Source: Prosopocoilus inquinatus
Taxonomy: Eukaryota > Arthropoda > Insecta > Coleoptera > Lucanidae
Assembly: GCA_036172665.1 (NCBI GenBank)
Contig: CM069876.1
Location: 37,727,001-37,791,000, forward strand
DNA: 64,000 bases
Direction: 5' to 3'
Part shown: in pieces, positions 34,080 through 46,827 of the stretch
How the letters are laid out: every line of letters starts with the position of its first letter
Position numbering within the stretch: position 1 is the stretch's first letter
The notes under the pieces: generated by a model
Told to the model about the DNA's origin: nothing
What the model saw: only the letters and a program-made list of their open reading frames with translations
Database searches by the model: none
Translations under genes and position numbers: made by a program

Positions 34080-36300
34080 AAAAAGATTAAAAACAATAAT
34101 TTAGAAATCTTGTTAGTTTGTCATATACTGTGTATACTTCAATCTGTAGGTGACTTTTCTATCGTCCGAACGACTTTTCTATTATGTGAGTGATAACATT
34201 CGATGTCTGTAGATTTGTTATATATTCAGAATAACGATATGCGTTTGATTGTGTAAGTAGGTCAAATTTGCCAGATTTATTTTTGCTAACTTTAACGAGG
34301 ACGCCGGAGATACTGCGGGATTCAGCACCAAATTGTTAGTTCTTCTTCTCATTTTGTATCATATTATTATATATAATATATAAATAATTAATGCGTAATT
34401 TATATTAAAAAAAATATATATATAGAGACAATCGAACTAATAATGCAATCAATAATAAAACGGGCATGGATCGCTTAGAGAGAAAGACAGAGAAAGAACA
34501 AGGACGTACTTCCTGGCAGGTTTTGGCCAACTAAAAACTGTATCGTAGTTGATCGCCTCCTTAGAAACTTGATGTATCCCTGCTTGCAATTTAATGTACA
34601 ATTCAGTAAAACGTGCAAATATTTTCAATAATTAACCTAAACAAACAATACCAAGACTGTACCGTTAAATAAGACCAAAACAATTTAAACCAATAGTTGC
34701 CAAACACGAAATGAAATTCGTTGCTGAATTAACACCTTTCTTTGTCGAATCTAAATAACCAGCAATTTTAAAAAAAGTAGGTGTATCTATGGCGCCATCT
34801 TTTGACCAACATTATAAGTATTTTGTTCTTTTTTCATTATAATCTGCCCCGCACTGTATATTATTGTCTCTTTTTTTCAATATCCTGTGTTTGGTAAACA
34901 TTGGTTTAAATAAAAGAAATTCATATAAATTTAAGCAGAAACAAGAATATTTTTTAAATATCACACTTCATTACGGTTCCTATTTACATACAACCAGTAC
35001 TGCCCAACGTCAACGTCGGATCAAAACACCCTCCCCCGCCTCCCCGCCCCCTAAGTTTTACTGAAGTGTATAAATCATCTTCATACAACCTAACAAGTAC
35101 TGACAGACTGTTTTTTCATTTGAAACGTTTCCAGAAAGTAATGGCTTTTGGAGTAATTTACGAATAAATTTCAAAATTAACGCACACCTATTTTCTACAC
35201 AAACACACACACCTATACATGTTACTAAAAGACTAAATAATAAAATAATGTATTGTGTACCTCTACTTAAATGATTTCCGATGCGATTCAATTTATAAAA
35301 CTTATACATATCTTCTTGCACTTGTAATGAAGTAAATGCAACAATCATTCTATATTTTATTATATTATTAGGGACATTTCGCGAGAGCTTTCTCCCGACT
35401 GGTCGGGGGTCCTGCGCTTTTCACGCGTTTCGCATTTTCGGTTTCATCTGATCCTTCTTAACGAGCTTAATGTACTATATGTCAATTGAAATCAAAATAC
35501 CATATTCTGTATTTAATTATATGTGATATACCCCTGTCTTTGTCTACAGAACAATAAAATGCTGTACACAAAAAAAGTCTAGTTTTTTTTACAAAGTTTG
35601 CGTTATGAAAAATATTAATGAGAAGTAATTGTGTTTAAAAGACAAATCAAGTTTTTGACTCTGCTATCAATGCTTAGAAATAGATTGCCTCTATACTTAC
35701 ACTTTTGAATGTAAAACAAAATCACAAAATTACAACTGTGTTGCCCACTTACGGGATTTCCCGATAGTTCTAGCTTGGTTGAATCATATTTGAAGTCAGA
35801 AATTTCCAACTAGCTGCTAGCGGATTTTTTTGGCTTATTTACGTATTTTGTTCAGCGGAATTATGGCTTATAAATTTTGTAAAAAAACCAAATTATAATA
35901 ACGAAGTTAAAATAATTTCAAAATTATGTATAATAAAAGATATACATAGAGAAAAAGAAAATCGATTTTCTTACATTTTTATTAATATCTCAAGAAGAAA
36001 TAAGAAAAAAATCATTCTCTCAATGGATACGAATTAGGCATTGATTCGTGCAACTTTTCTTTCATTTAACCATATTTGTATCTCTTACGGTTTAAGAGAT
36101 CCCTTCAGTGCACACCCAATTCGAAAAAGCCGGTATTTAAACTAACAATCAACTATTTATTCCTGCACGAAACGCTTATTGTGACATTTGGAATTGCAAA
36201 GGTTTGATTTTTTACATTAAAATATTGAAATTTATTACGTTTACCATCAATAGAAAAAAAATATTAATAACTGTAATTAATTAATTTTCCCAAATTTATT
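34080..36300. other. Intergenic, AT-rich
   Basis: May include distal 3' UTR of the BAIAP3-like gene. Nothing else recognised. Confidence 0.5.
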
Positions 36301-36329
36301 AATTTAACGTATTAATAAACATGCGATAT

Positions 36330-36545
36330 GTTTTAAAGGAAGTAGGAGAGAATGCTACACATTTTAGAGAAAATACTACACTGCAGAAGCACATACAACA
36401 GCTAGAGAAGTATTTACTTCGATTTGGAGTAGTGTCTTTATAAAACGAAGTAAGTGCTGCCGGAAGTTAGTAAATACTACAGCGTCGGAGTAAATGCCAC
36501 GTAGAAGATGCTAATACTTGAAGCATTAGTAGATACTTCATTTTT
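36330..36545. repeat. Short irregular repeats of AGTAAATACTAC type
   Basis: GAAAATACTACACTG, AGTATTTACTTCG, AGTAAATACTACAGCG and AGTAGATACTTCA recur in ~210 bp. Confidence 0.4.
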
Positions 36546-38400
36546 ATTCATACCACCAGCGAAGGCTCTGCGTAATATATTTGGCGACCGTTCTGCGTCG
36601 TGTATTGTTTGTTCCCTGTTCATGTGTGTTAGACAGAGCAAGCGCTCTGGGAGTATGTCTGCCGCCTACCCAAATATGTTATGCACGAGCCGGCGCTGCA
36701 TACCACCCAATAAAAACAAAAGCGAATTTAAAATGTACTCACCGCACTGCAAGCCAATCAGGAACTCGACGTGGAACTGAAATTAAACAAAAATAAACGA
36801 AATTGCCTAATAAAAAAAACTTATTCGTAATACTTACCCTACCTTTTATCGATGCGTGCCGTTCTGACCGTTCGGAACCGACGCGACATCAGCCACAACA
36901 CCGCATTTGTCACTGAGAAATAAAAATTAAAATAATGTTGAGGAAAATGCGTATAAAAAATTACCTGTAAAAGTCATATTAATCTAAGGCGACCACAGAT
37001 ATTAATTTCGGCAAGGCTAAGGTTAACTCAAATCAACTTAATCCACAAAATAACTTCGCTTTTAAAGAGTACTAATCGATAAAATACCAAAAAACAAACC
37101 ACTTTTGGGGGAAATAGAGAGAGAGAGGGAGGGGGGACGACTTTTTTTGTACAGAAGCAAGAGCAAGCAATGCAAGTTGCCTACCTTACGATGCCAACAG
37201 GCGTAGTCGACAATGCGCGTTCCGTACGATTATAATTTTTAAGCTTAGATTAGGTAAAAGAAGGGATGCCTTAATCCGTATGTAACGCATGAGCGACCGC
37301 TGTTAAAGACCAAATTAAGAACGCTTTACATTGGACAAACGCGGGCCGTTTTTTAAAGTTATAAAAGTGAATGAAACAATTTTGTTATAAAAGTGAATTA
37401 CGTTGTAGCCAAAGTTAATTTTTTGTTGCAATAATGAATGACACAGATACTGATAGTTTATAGAAACAGTGTGCAATGTGTAGCAAAGCCGGCCGGAGAA
37501 GAAAGAGCCCGGAATAATATTTCACAGATAAAAAGAAGCGTCCTTGATTTGGACTCTTTTAGTATCAGATGCGTCTCGCTTGTTCGTAATCCCCTCGCTT
37601 ACCTAATCTAAGTTTCTATGCAAATCGGCGCTGTCCTGCCAAAATCGGGACGTATGGTCACTTTACATGAAGCCAAAAACAAATAATTAAAACATTAATT
37701 AGTAGATGTTATAAACAGAAGAGGAAGTCTGAATTTAGTACAATTCTTGATTCAAATAAATAAAATTTGATATGATTAAACAAAATTTAAGTATGAACCC
37801 CTACCTACACCATATAAATGGCTGAGAACGTAGCTGAGGAAGAATTTCAAAAAGAAGCCAGGGGACAAACGCAAAAAACTTAACGGATTTCAAAATTCAC
37901 TTACCTCTACACGACACTAATGTACAGTTATAATCACTCACACTGTTTTAATTTACAATTAGGCGAATTTATTACAGACAAATAGATTAAAATTGATTTA
38001 AATTTATACGGAGTCCGATCACTTCTATTCGTTTACCGAATTGTTCGTGACTGAAAAGCGCATGCATCTCTGAACAAATGAGCAAAAAAACACGTTAAGC
38101 AAAGCCTGCTTTTTTCTTGCAGTTTTTTTTTTTGCGTGAATCACAACTACAGAAAACATGACTTTTAATTATTAAAAAGTTTTCAATATCGCCAGGAGAT
38201 AATATTATATCGACGAGAGAATCGTTTTTTATATAATTTCTTGCAATGAGAACGTTGTAAAATTAAAACACCTACCTCTCATCTAATCTAAAACAAATAT
38301 TCAGTGATTATATCCAGGAGCAAATAAGGTGGTGTTATTTGTGAAAAAAATTCAGTTAATTAGCCAACTAATTTTCTTAGTTGAAGTTTGTTCTTGTCCG
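36546..38400. other. Intergenic, no gene seen
   Basis: Short open frames at 36508-36796 show no domain. An inverted pair AGCTTAGATTAGGTAA (37235) / TTACCTAATCTAAG (37598) suggests an old element. Confidence 0.45.
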
Positions 38401-38462
38401 ATGAAAATTGTAAGTACAAAGTTTTTTTTAATCTCAAACCGGACAGAAAAATGAAGGGAACA

Positions 38463-38504
38463 CACTCAACGTTTCGCTGTAGATTTATAGCTTCGTCAGG
38501 AGTG
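38463..38504 (-). ncRNA. Hammerhead-like motif, left arm of foldback element
   Basis: The minus-strand mirror copy has CACTC/GAGTG as stem I, CTGACGA and GAAACGTT. Stem II is weakened by one change (ACAGC for ATAGC). Confidence 0.45.
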
Positions 38505-38829
38505 AAGAAAAAGTAAATAAACAAGTTGTCAAGAGAAACAAGTTGTCAAGAGAAACAAGTCGTCAAGAGAAACGAAAAGGTAACACGATTTTAAACTAAA
38601 ATATGTACGGACTTTGAAAATTTAAATGACATATTTTGTAGTTTTCTAGACTCTTTAAACATGATATAGATCTGTCAATTAATTATAAAAAAAAAATTTA
38701 GTTTTAATTTAGTTCTAGTTACTTTTCTCTTTATTCCGGACAACTCGTATTTTAGTTTAAAATCATGTTACCTTTTCGTTTTTCTTGACGACTTGTTTCT
38801 CTTGACAACTTGTTTATTTACTTTTTTTT

Positions 38830-38870
38830 CACTCCTGACGAAGCTATAAATCTATAGCGAAACGTTGAGT
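38830..38870 (+). ncRNA. Hammerhead-like motif, right arm of foldback element
   Basis: CTGACGA at 38835-38841, then stem II GCTATA/TATAGC with loop AATC, and GAAA at 38859-38862. The palindrome ACGT serves as stem III, with H17 = T38866. Stem I is ACTC/GAGT. One extra A lies between CTGACGA and stem II, so it may be inactive. Confidence 0.5.
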
Positions 38871-38933
38871 ATGTTACCTTCATTTTTCTGTCCGGTTTGA
38901 TATTAAAAAAAAAACTTTGTACTTATAATTTTC

Positions 38934-39303
38934 TTAGGTTGAGTTGCTCAATGAAGGTTTAAACTGCGTTTAACGTTAACTAGAGTTTTATTCTTTTTTT
39001 GGTTGTTCACATGAGATTAAGATGTAAAACGTAGTTTAACTATGAATTAAGATGTAAAACGTGATTTGACTGACTTGGTCGATACGTGGTGGAAATCCAT
39101 TTAAATAAAGATAAGTAAAAAAGTTTAGTTTTTTTTCTACATCTGCGTCTACGTCTACATGTAAAACGTGGTTTAATTACGAAAGAAAACTGAGGTTTGA
39201 CACTTAATCCGCCGTTAATAAATTACTGGTTTAATCAATTAATAATATAATAATAATAACTAATAATTAATCAGTTAATGAAACTGAGCAACTCAGCCTT
39301 ATG
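38934..39303. mobile_element. Palindromic MITE adjoining the foldback element
   Basis: TTAGGTTGAGTTGCTCAATG and the inverse of GAAACTGAGCAACTCAGCC form the ends. The interior repeats AAGATGTAAAACGTRRTTTRAC. Confidence 0.65.
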
Positions 39304-39532
39304 CCTGATTGCACCGCATTTTTAATCATTGATTAAATTTAAGACGTGTTTAGAATATGACATTCGTGAATACATGACAACATATGTCAGTCACAATCTA
39401 ATTGACACTTAAACTTCAATTTAAGTATCAGTTAGAATGTTCCTGACATTATGCTAGATGTACGTTAATCATCATATCTAAACACGGCTTAAATTTAATC
39501 AATGATTAAAAATGCGGTGCAAATGTCCGTTA
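39304..39532. mobile_element. Palindromic MITE
   Basis: TTGCACCGCATTTTTAATCA pairs with its inverse (39500-39525), continuing through AAATTTAAGAC / GGCTTAAATTT. Confidence 0.75.
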
Positions 39533-40129
39533 ATCAGTTAATGAATTGATGAAAATTTTAACCGGTTACCCCCACACTGTGTAGAAATCCTTCCAAGGAG
39601 CGATGTTTCCTTTCATCTGGCAACACTGTGTCGGTGTTGTATTGTTTATTTTTAATAATACAGGTATCTGAACGCAACCTAACTGATTGTTATATGTGGT
39701 GACGCCTATGGAGTAATTGCAGAATTAACCTCGATTGGCGGTTCTCCTTTTTTGTTGTTATTGTTTAAATGTTTATAATTATTATTAGTGAATAATATCG
39801 TGGATTATTATTAGTGAATAATATCGTGGATATAATTAGTACTACTATACTAACGAAATAATTTCAATGAGTGTAATGCAGCAACATAGATCTGTTAAGT
39901 TGGTTGCCTATATCAACGATATGATTGGTATGATTTTTATTAAAAAATTTTAAGTTTATCAGCAAGTATTGCGTAAACCTTCATTAGGATCAAAAGGTAA
40001 GTTGATTGATAGTATTTTTGTTTTTTTAAGGATTTTGTTTTAAAAAATTTGACAGCTTGTCAGATATTTTTTTTAAGTGTAAACAAAAAAATATAGGTTA
40101 TAAAACCCGCAAGAAACTGTAAATAAAGC

Positions 40130-40531
40130 GCGTTTCTGAGTCGAAAAACGAATTTTCCAATTCGCGTGTTAGTTTACAAAATATAGATTTCGTACAGTTC
40201 AATACCAAAAGAGCTCGTAGTAGTCGCACTGCCCTTGGGGCGACGGACTTGCGCACGTCGCATTCGTTCACATCCGAAGTAACGAGAAGGTCCGCGCGAG
40301 TGTTTGCTATTGACTTTGTGTTGAATGTAAATCGTGGGTAAACAAAAAGTTCACTCGATCTCGTACCGGCTGCGTGGCACTCGTCGCTACCAGGTGCACG
40401 CCGTGATAGATATGCAATTTATGCACCATTTGACAGGAAGATAGCATTAATTTGCCTTACACAATACGGTAGGTGGTGCGTGCGAACAACGCGGGGTTTC
40501 TGCTGTGTTTGCACGTGTTTTTCTCGCAGGA
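40130..40531 (+). promoter_or_regulatory. Promoter / 5' UTR of the USP36-like gene
   Basis: This stretch is GC- and CpG-richer than its surroundings and sits just upstream of the USP36 start codon. A possible short 5' UTR intron runs from about 40470 (GTAGGTGG) to the AG just before GAATG at 40530. Transcription start not identifiable by eye. Confidence 0.4.
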
Positions 40532-43500
40532 ATGCCGGCATCCACTTTCGATTCCGTTAACGCGGCACTCCGCAATTCCCTATCCAAGTCCACCTCAGAG
40601 AACAACTTGGACGCCCAATTAGCCGGGGCCACCAAGAAGGCTCTCCTCACCAATATAGAGTTCGAGCCAGCCGGAAGCTATCAGAGCACCGTCTTAGACA
40701 AACTCAAAACCAAGTACATTGTTTTGAAATCCTCGGAGACACCGCAAGCAAGGTACCTACCCATCTCATTCACTCTGAAGATAAGTCTAATTACAACATA
40801 ACTTAACATCTTCGCAGCAAGCAGCCAGAAAAAATGGGTGCTGATGAAACACTAACGCTTGCTAAGCACGAACTGTATCCCTTGGAAGATGTCCAGCTAG
40901 GCTGGAGCAATATAGACTGGGCTGTCGGGGCTGGCATGGTAAACATGGGCAACACCTGCTATCTAAACTCCACTTTGCAGGCACTCTTTCATGTACCTGC
41001 TCTTGTTAACTGGCTCTTGTCAGATAAACAACACATGTCAGAATGTGAAGACTCAGGTGAGCAGCTTTCTTTTTTTTTTTTTAATCCCTGTATGGCTTGA
41101 TCCAAATGCAAAACTAGGCTAACCTGGCAAATTTATTTTTATTTGTTATTTATTATTTATCATTTATCATGTGGTCGTCAGTTGTGTGATAATTGGAAAC
41201 ATTTGAACGACTCGTTTGTGCAGCTTTTCTGCACTAGATGGCATGCACTGGTGTGCTTAAACTAAAACAAGTAATTAAAATAAGTTTGCCCTATTGACAT
41301 ACTTAATTATAGAAAAACATAATTTAGTAAACCACAAACAAAATGAGCGAGTTAAGTGGATTTTAGGGTCTCTACCCTAACAAATTCTTATAATTAAGAA
41401 GTTAGTCAATCTACTAACTGGTCACAAGAAATTAAAAAAACAAAAAAGAAACATTCTTTTATTGAATTTTTTTAATTGGCGTCGATGAAAATTTCCTCGA
41501 GAATGTAACGCACACAATCATGAATTTTCAAAAAAAAAAAGCAATGAAATGTTTTAAGTTGGCAGACGGGTTGGTCCTGCATCCACCTACAAATGAATTT
41601 AATTGAAAATTCCCAGGAATCTAACGATATTGCATTGGCAAGGCTCAGTGTTGCCAAAGGAAATGTTTTTTTTTTTTCTCTAAAATGGGAAAATTTTAAA
41701 TGGTTGGATAACAAGTTTTAGGGAAAATTTTTCAGAAAAAGTAATTCTAGTGAGTTATTGTAAACTAAATTTGCCCAAGAAATAAAATAAAATAGCTCAA
41801 GTGGTGGTAAATTAATGATTTTTAGATGTTTTGCATCAAACAAGACAATAACTTAACCTAAAATAAATTTATTATGACAAGTAACAGTGATGTCAAATTT
41901 TTATAGACAGTGGGAATGCGAATTTGAAACAATCGCAAACGATGTTTATTCAGGGTTGCCACTTACTGGAAAAATTCAGGAAAGTTCATAATGTCAGGGA
42001 AAAGTGTTAGGGAATTGTTTGTTTTTACACAAAAATCAGTGAAATTAATAGAAGAACCGGAAATTAACTTTAATAATTTGTTGTACGCAATATTATTTAT
42101 TTCTCTCCATATATTTTTAGTTTATAGTTTAGTTTCTTTTCCTTTAATTTGACATTAAAAAAATGAAATTCCAGTGGACATCAAAAAAAGGAAGTTCCAT
42201 CTGTTGCAAATATTTTGAAAACCAAACTCAAACGTTTTCATGGAAACTAAATTAAATGGGTCAATATATTTTCAACTTTTCTTTTATTTTTTAACATGAC
42301 CAATACTGTACGTTTAATAAAACATTCTAAAAATATCTACTTAATGGGATTATTTGACTTTTTTTTGCTTTTTAAACGCACTTAGTAATAAAGAATAGTT
42401 TTACTTATAATGAATTAGGGAAAAAAATGTAAAATTGTAACCCCCCAGTTTCACTAAAATTATATAATCACTGATTAATTTAACAGCGTGATTAAAGTCT
42501 GTGATTGGTTGGGTGGAAGAATGTAATTGGTTGTTTCAAATCCATTGTTAACTTCGTCCAATGACGTTCCTTAATCAGAGAATTGAATTAATCGCTGATT
42601 AGGAATTTTTTTTGTGAAACCCACCGTAATTGCTTCAAATATTTAACAAAATTAAGAAAATTGCATAATTTGAGCGAATAGTAAAAAAAAAAGTTTACCA
42701 CATTTTCCTCAAGAGAAACTCTTATTCTTCAATATAGGCAAAATACGAACGGCTGTGTATATTGGGTTGCCTATATGAAGACTTTTTTCTTTGGAAAAAG
42801 CACATTTTTTTAAACAAAACAGGTAGGTTATAAACATTGTTTATCTATAATTCTTGAAAGTAATTTAAATTTAGATTTGTTTCCTGAAATTGGAAAAAGA
42901 AATGCAAAACTGTTTCTGTCTCAAATATTTGAAAAAAATTACATAATCTGAGTGCTACGGTAAAAAAAAAACATTCTTGGCCTTTCAATGTAGGCAACTT
43001 ACAAACGGCAGTGTACATTGGGTTGCCTATACTAAGACTTGTTGTTTCTTTTGAAAAATCCTGTTTTTTAAAAATTTCTAAAATCTGTAAGAAATAGAAA
43101 ATTGTTTAAAGATGTAAACGTTGGGAAAGTAGCAGGGCAGGTTTTTGACGAAAAGTCAGGAAAAACGTAGAAAAGTCAAGGAATATTTTAATGAAAATAA
43201 AGTGAGAACCTTCTTATTTGTCATTGTTGTTTCTAGTTTATTTGCTACCGACAGTACAATATGTTGCTTGTATGGCGGAGTCACGTGGGTTGAAATCATT
43301 TCTGATGTCTCAGTATTTGGTGACCTTTTTGCATCGAACGAGAACGACACAGTTGTCATCAACTGTAACCTAAAATAAATTGATTATGACAATTAACAAT
43401 ATTATCAGATTTTTATAACCAGTCCGAATTTATATAAACAATCGTGAACGATGTTTGTTCGTTTCTTTGTTACCAACGTGTTGCCTAAATTGCATTTCTA

Positions 43501-46500
43501 ACGACTCTACATATAGCTATTTGATGACCTTTTTTGTTTGAATAAAAAATGCATATTATGGTTGCATAAAATACAATAGAAACAGAAACCAAATAATAGA
43601 CGAGAATATGGTTATAAACATCATTCAAATCAATAAAAAAATTTTAAAAAATCAGTATTTATATCATTTTCAGTTGACTGCTCTAGAGCATTCTCTTGAG
43701 TATTTCCATCTTGTTTTAACCTCGTGTAATAACAAGGGATGGAGATACTCTTATCCTGGGTTTCCACACCTCCGCCACCCGGCATTCGGAATCCTATTCG
43801 TGATTGGTTGATTTAAAATTTTTGAACGTTGAAACATTCATAAGTTTTAGATCAACCAATCATGAGTAGGATTCCGAATGCCGGAGGTGTGGAAACGCAT
43901 CTTTGGGCAATCAGTTGAAAATGCTATTAAATTCTAGTACGTACAGTAGCAACCAAAAAATAATTGGGCTTCGATGTCATTCATAAATTTGACGGAACCG
44001 CCACAAATTATTTAAGTCAGGTGTGTTAGATTTTAATTAATTTAACAAATAGAAAACATATGGCATTCTCACTGTACAAAGAAGTTCAGGACAATTGACC
44101 TTTGTCAAAGAAGAATACTTACGACCAATTTTTTTGCTCACGTTTGCACCAAAATATAATTGGGTAAAATATAAAGTTTGCTTCCAACAAATAAGATTGC
44201 ATGAACATCCCTAATTAAGCTTAGATAATTCATTATTTTTCTAAAAAAAAAGGACCTGACATTGTTGCAATTGCCTGTAAAAGGAATTTTAACTTTTGTT
44301 TGACATTTAAAAAAATATATTTTGTTAACGTTATTCCTAATTATTGGCTGGCCAATACAGTCAATCCTTTGCTCTGCAGCAACTCTTTTTACTGTCGTGG
44401 CTTTACTTATTTTCCGGAAAACGAAATAAATAAAAAAAATGTAATTTGAGGATTTTTTTCCCAAAAAACCAAGTTTCTGTGAAATTCTCAGGTGGTCTTT
44501 GCATAATATGCGCGATGAGAAAGACCCTCCAGGATTCCCAGCAGCGCAACACAAACTCAATCCGTCCTTTTCTCATATACAACAAACTGAGAGTGGTCTG
44601 TCGCAACCTGATCCCGGGAAGACAGGAAGACGCCCACGAATTCCTGCGTTACCTGGTCGAAGCGATGGAGAAGGCTTACCTCAACAGATTCAAAAACCAC
44701 TCGGAGTTCGACACCAGAACGAAAGAAACCACCCCCTTGAATCAGATCTTGGGGGGATATCTCAGGTCGACGGTGCGCTGCTTGGAGTGTGGACACGTCA
44801 GCACCACCTTCCAGCATTTTCAAGACTTACTGTTAGATATTAGGAAAGCACAAACGCTGGAGGAAGCGCTCGATGCTTATTTTTCACGGGAGAAACTCGA
44901 CGATGAGTCTTATCATTGCGAGTCATGTCAGAAAAAGGTAGCTACTTAGTATAAAGTGATTTACAATGCAAATTTATTAGTAAATTAGAAAAAGCACTCT
45001 ACGTTTCACCATTGCTTGATAGCTTCGTCAGAAGCGAAACGTATCCTTCTAATTTAAATAGTTTCCAAAACTATTTACGTACGAATTTCTTCGTACAAGG
45101 GTCGACTTCATTTACAATTTTATTATTGTAGGTTTCTGCGACCAAACAGTTCTCGTTGGAACGTGCCCCCATGGTCCTGTGCATACAGTTGAAGCGGTTC
45201 TCAGTAAGCAATAATAAAATAACTAAACACGTGCAGTTTCGGCAGAGGTTGAAACTAACAAAATACGCAAGACATCGACTGTCCATTCCACTAGTTTATA
45301 GGCTCGTTGCACTCGTCACACACATGGGGCCCACAGTGGGGTGTGGCCATTATACGGCTGTTGCTCAAGCACCCTGCGGAAATTTCTATCAATTCGATGA
45401 TAGTATGGTAAGATCACTTTTTAATTTAAATCGAGCAGAAAATTAATGTTGATTTCCTTAAGAGTGGGTTGCATAAGTTTTAAGCCAAAGCAAATGTGAT
45501 GCCACCCCGCTTTAAAAAAAAAGTTTAAAAATAAAGTGCGGGAATAGTTATAACATTAATCATTTTTATTTAGGTCCGACCTATCTCTCACCAAGCAGTA
45601 TTCAACACGAATGCTTACATAATGCTATACGAACTGGAGTGCACATCATTTCCTCACAAATCCTCAACGACCAACGGCACGATTAAAGCAAAGGATTCCC
45701 CTCCATCCACTAGCAAGTGCATCCCGTTACAACAAACAATAGAAAAAGCTCCCAGTCCCAATTCCAATCCCAATCCCAATCCTTGTAAGCTACAGCTGAA
45801 CGGAATCACGAATAACAACAAAGTGTACGGACCTGAATTACCCCCGGTTGTGAAAGCCGAAAAGTTGCTAGGTCAAAATGGAATTGTCACGAGCACCGTG
45901 AACGGAACGACGAGCCACCAAGACGCCTCCTCCTCGAGCGAAAGCGAAATCGAGCATTTGTTTTCGAAGACGCCCCCCAACAAAGAGGAATTGAATCCTC
46001 CGAGTAGAACCTCGACCATCAGTGATATAAAGTCTAAGTCACCCGTTATACGGGCAAATGTAAACGCTCCTGCCTGTACTTCGCTGAGTGCTTCGACTGT
46101 TTCTAGTAGCAAAGACATTGTACATCCTCAAGACTCGGCTGTTGTTAGTTCGACGACACAATCAGTGACTAAATTAGTGCCCTATGAGGACGACGAAGAA
46201 AGCAACTGTTCGTTAGAATTAATTCCCACGAACGTAGACTTGAGTGCGAGGGTACCGACTAAAGCAACGACAGTCGGGGACTGGAAGGTGACTTCGTCGA
46301 CTGACACTACCACACATGAAGCTTTGAGTGAGACGTCTAAATCTTGGGAGAAAAAGAAAGTGCAACAGGGTGACAGAAGTACAGTAAATGATTTATTGAA
46401 AATGTCCCATAGCGGTTACTCCGCACCCGTTTCTTCCTGGAACGGCACGAGAGCTCAGCTCGACAAAGAAATTAGCAATGAACGGAGAGAAGAGAGGAAG

Positions 46501-46827
46501 AGGCCTATTGTGGATAATTCCGAGCAAGGTCGCATTAAACATCCGAAAGCTAATTCTAATGGGAATTTTAAATCCAATCCGGGATATAATCCCATTCAGG
46601 TAATTATATTTTTTACAATACAGACAGAATTGAAATGTAGAAAATAAAGTAGTCTTCTTGAACGATGATTTTCTCTTGTCTTTTCTTTTTAGGAATATCA
46701 TAATATGAAAAACTGGGGCCAAAGTAATGGTTCGTACAGGTTCTTCAACACAGGTAGCAGAAATCGAAACAGACGTAATTTCCACCATAAAAATAATTAC
46801 CATAAAAACTATCGTTTTAGGCAGTAA
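40532..46827 (+). CDS. scny: Ubiquitin carboxyl-terminal hydrolase 36 (scrawny)
   Basis: Exons 40532-40752, 40818-41056, 44492-44937, 45132-45407, 45574-46599 and 46693-46827, all phase-consistent, encode 780 residues. The USP catalytic domain has the Cys box [14 protein letters not shown] (catalytic Cys121), the [16 protein letters not shown] box, zinc-type CxxC pairs ([13 protein letters not shown]), and the His box [12 protein letters not shown] (His375) with FDDS near 391. It is followed by [11 protein letters not shown], the usual end of the fold. The tail is Ser/Thr-rich and ends in a basic Arg/Asn/His stretch. In the family, USP36 removes ubiquitin from nucleolar proteins and histone H2B and is needed in stem cells. 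The protein is shorter than the human and fly forms (about 1100 residues), mostly in the tail. The 3.4 kb intron 2 carries repeats. Confidence 0.95.
41853..43462. repeat. Repeat-rich part of USP36 intron 2
   Basis: Direct repeats of ~100 bp bound the region (41853-41960 and 43366-43462, from CCTAAAATAAATT). Two ~115-bp copies at 42655-42775 and 42930-43045 contain TAGGCAA...GGGTTGCCTA; a third relative is at 50875-50985. Confidence 0.65.
42447..42626. mobile_element. Inverted-repeat MITE in USP36 intron 2
   Basis: GTTTCACTAAAATTATATAATCACTGATTAATT pairs imperfectly with the inverse of AATTAATCGCTGATTAGG...TGTGAAACC (motif given in parts: TAATCACTGATTAATT / AATTAATCGCTGATTA). Confidence 0.65.
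43757..43899. mobile_element. Palindromic MITE in USP36 intron 2
   Basis: GGGTTTCCACACCTCCG and GGCATTCGGAATCCTA pair with TAGGATTCCGAATGCC and CGGAGGTGTGGAAAC. The central pair is GATTGGTTGAT / ATCAACCAATC. Confidence 0.85.
45005..45052 (-). ncRNA. Degenerate hammerhead-like motif in USP36 intron 3
   Basis: On the minus strand CTGACGA is followed by an imperfect stem II (GCTAT/ATGGT) and GAAACGTA. Five stem I pairs form between CGCTT and GAGTG, including wobbles. Same extra A as the foldback family. Confidence 0.35.

Larger units (their letters stand above)
38403..38933. mobile_element. Foldback element with hammerhead-like motifs in both arms
   Basis: Inverted arms of ~185-200 bp (38403-38603 and 38749-38933) flank a ~145 bp loop. 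The arm ends read GTCCGGTTTGA...ACTTTGTACTTA. The left arm has three tandem GTCAAGAGAAACAAG units. Partial relatives of the arm lie at ~1705-1800 and ~56588-56640. Confidence 0.75.

Noticed and set aside
36508..36796. Overlapping short frames in the intergenic region
   Set aside because: No homology recognised and no neighbouring exon signals.
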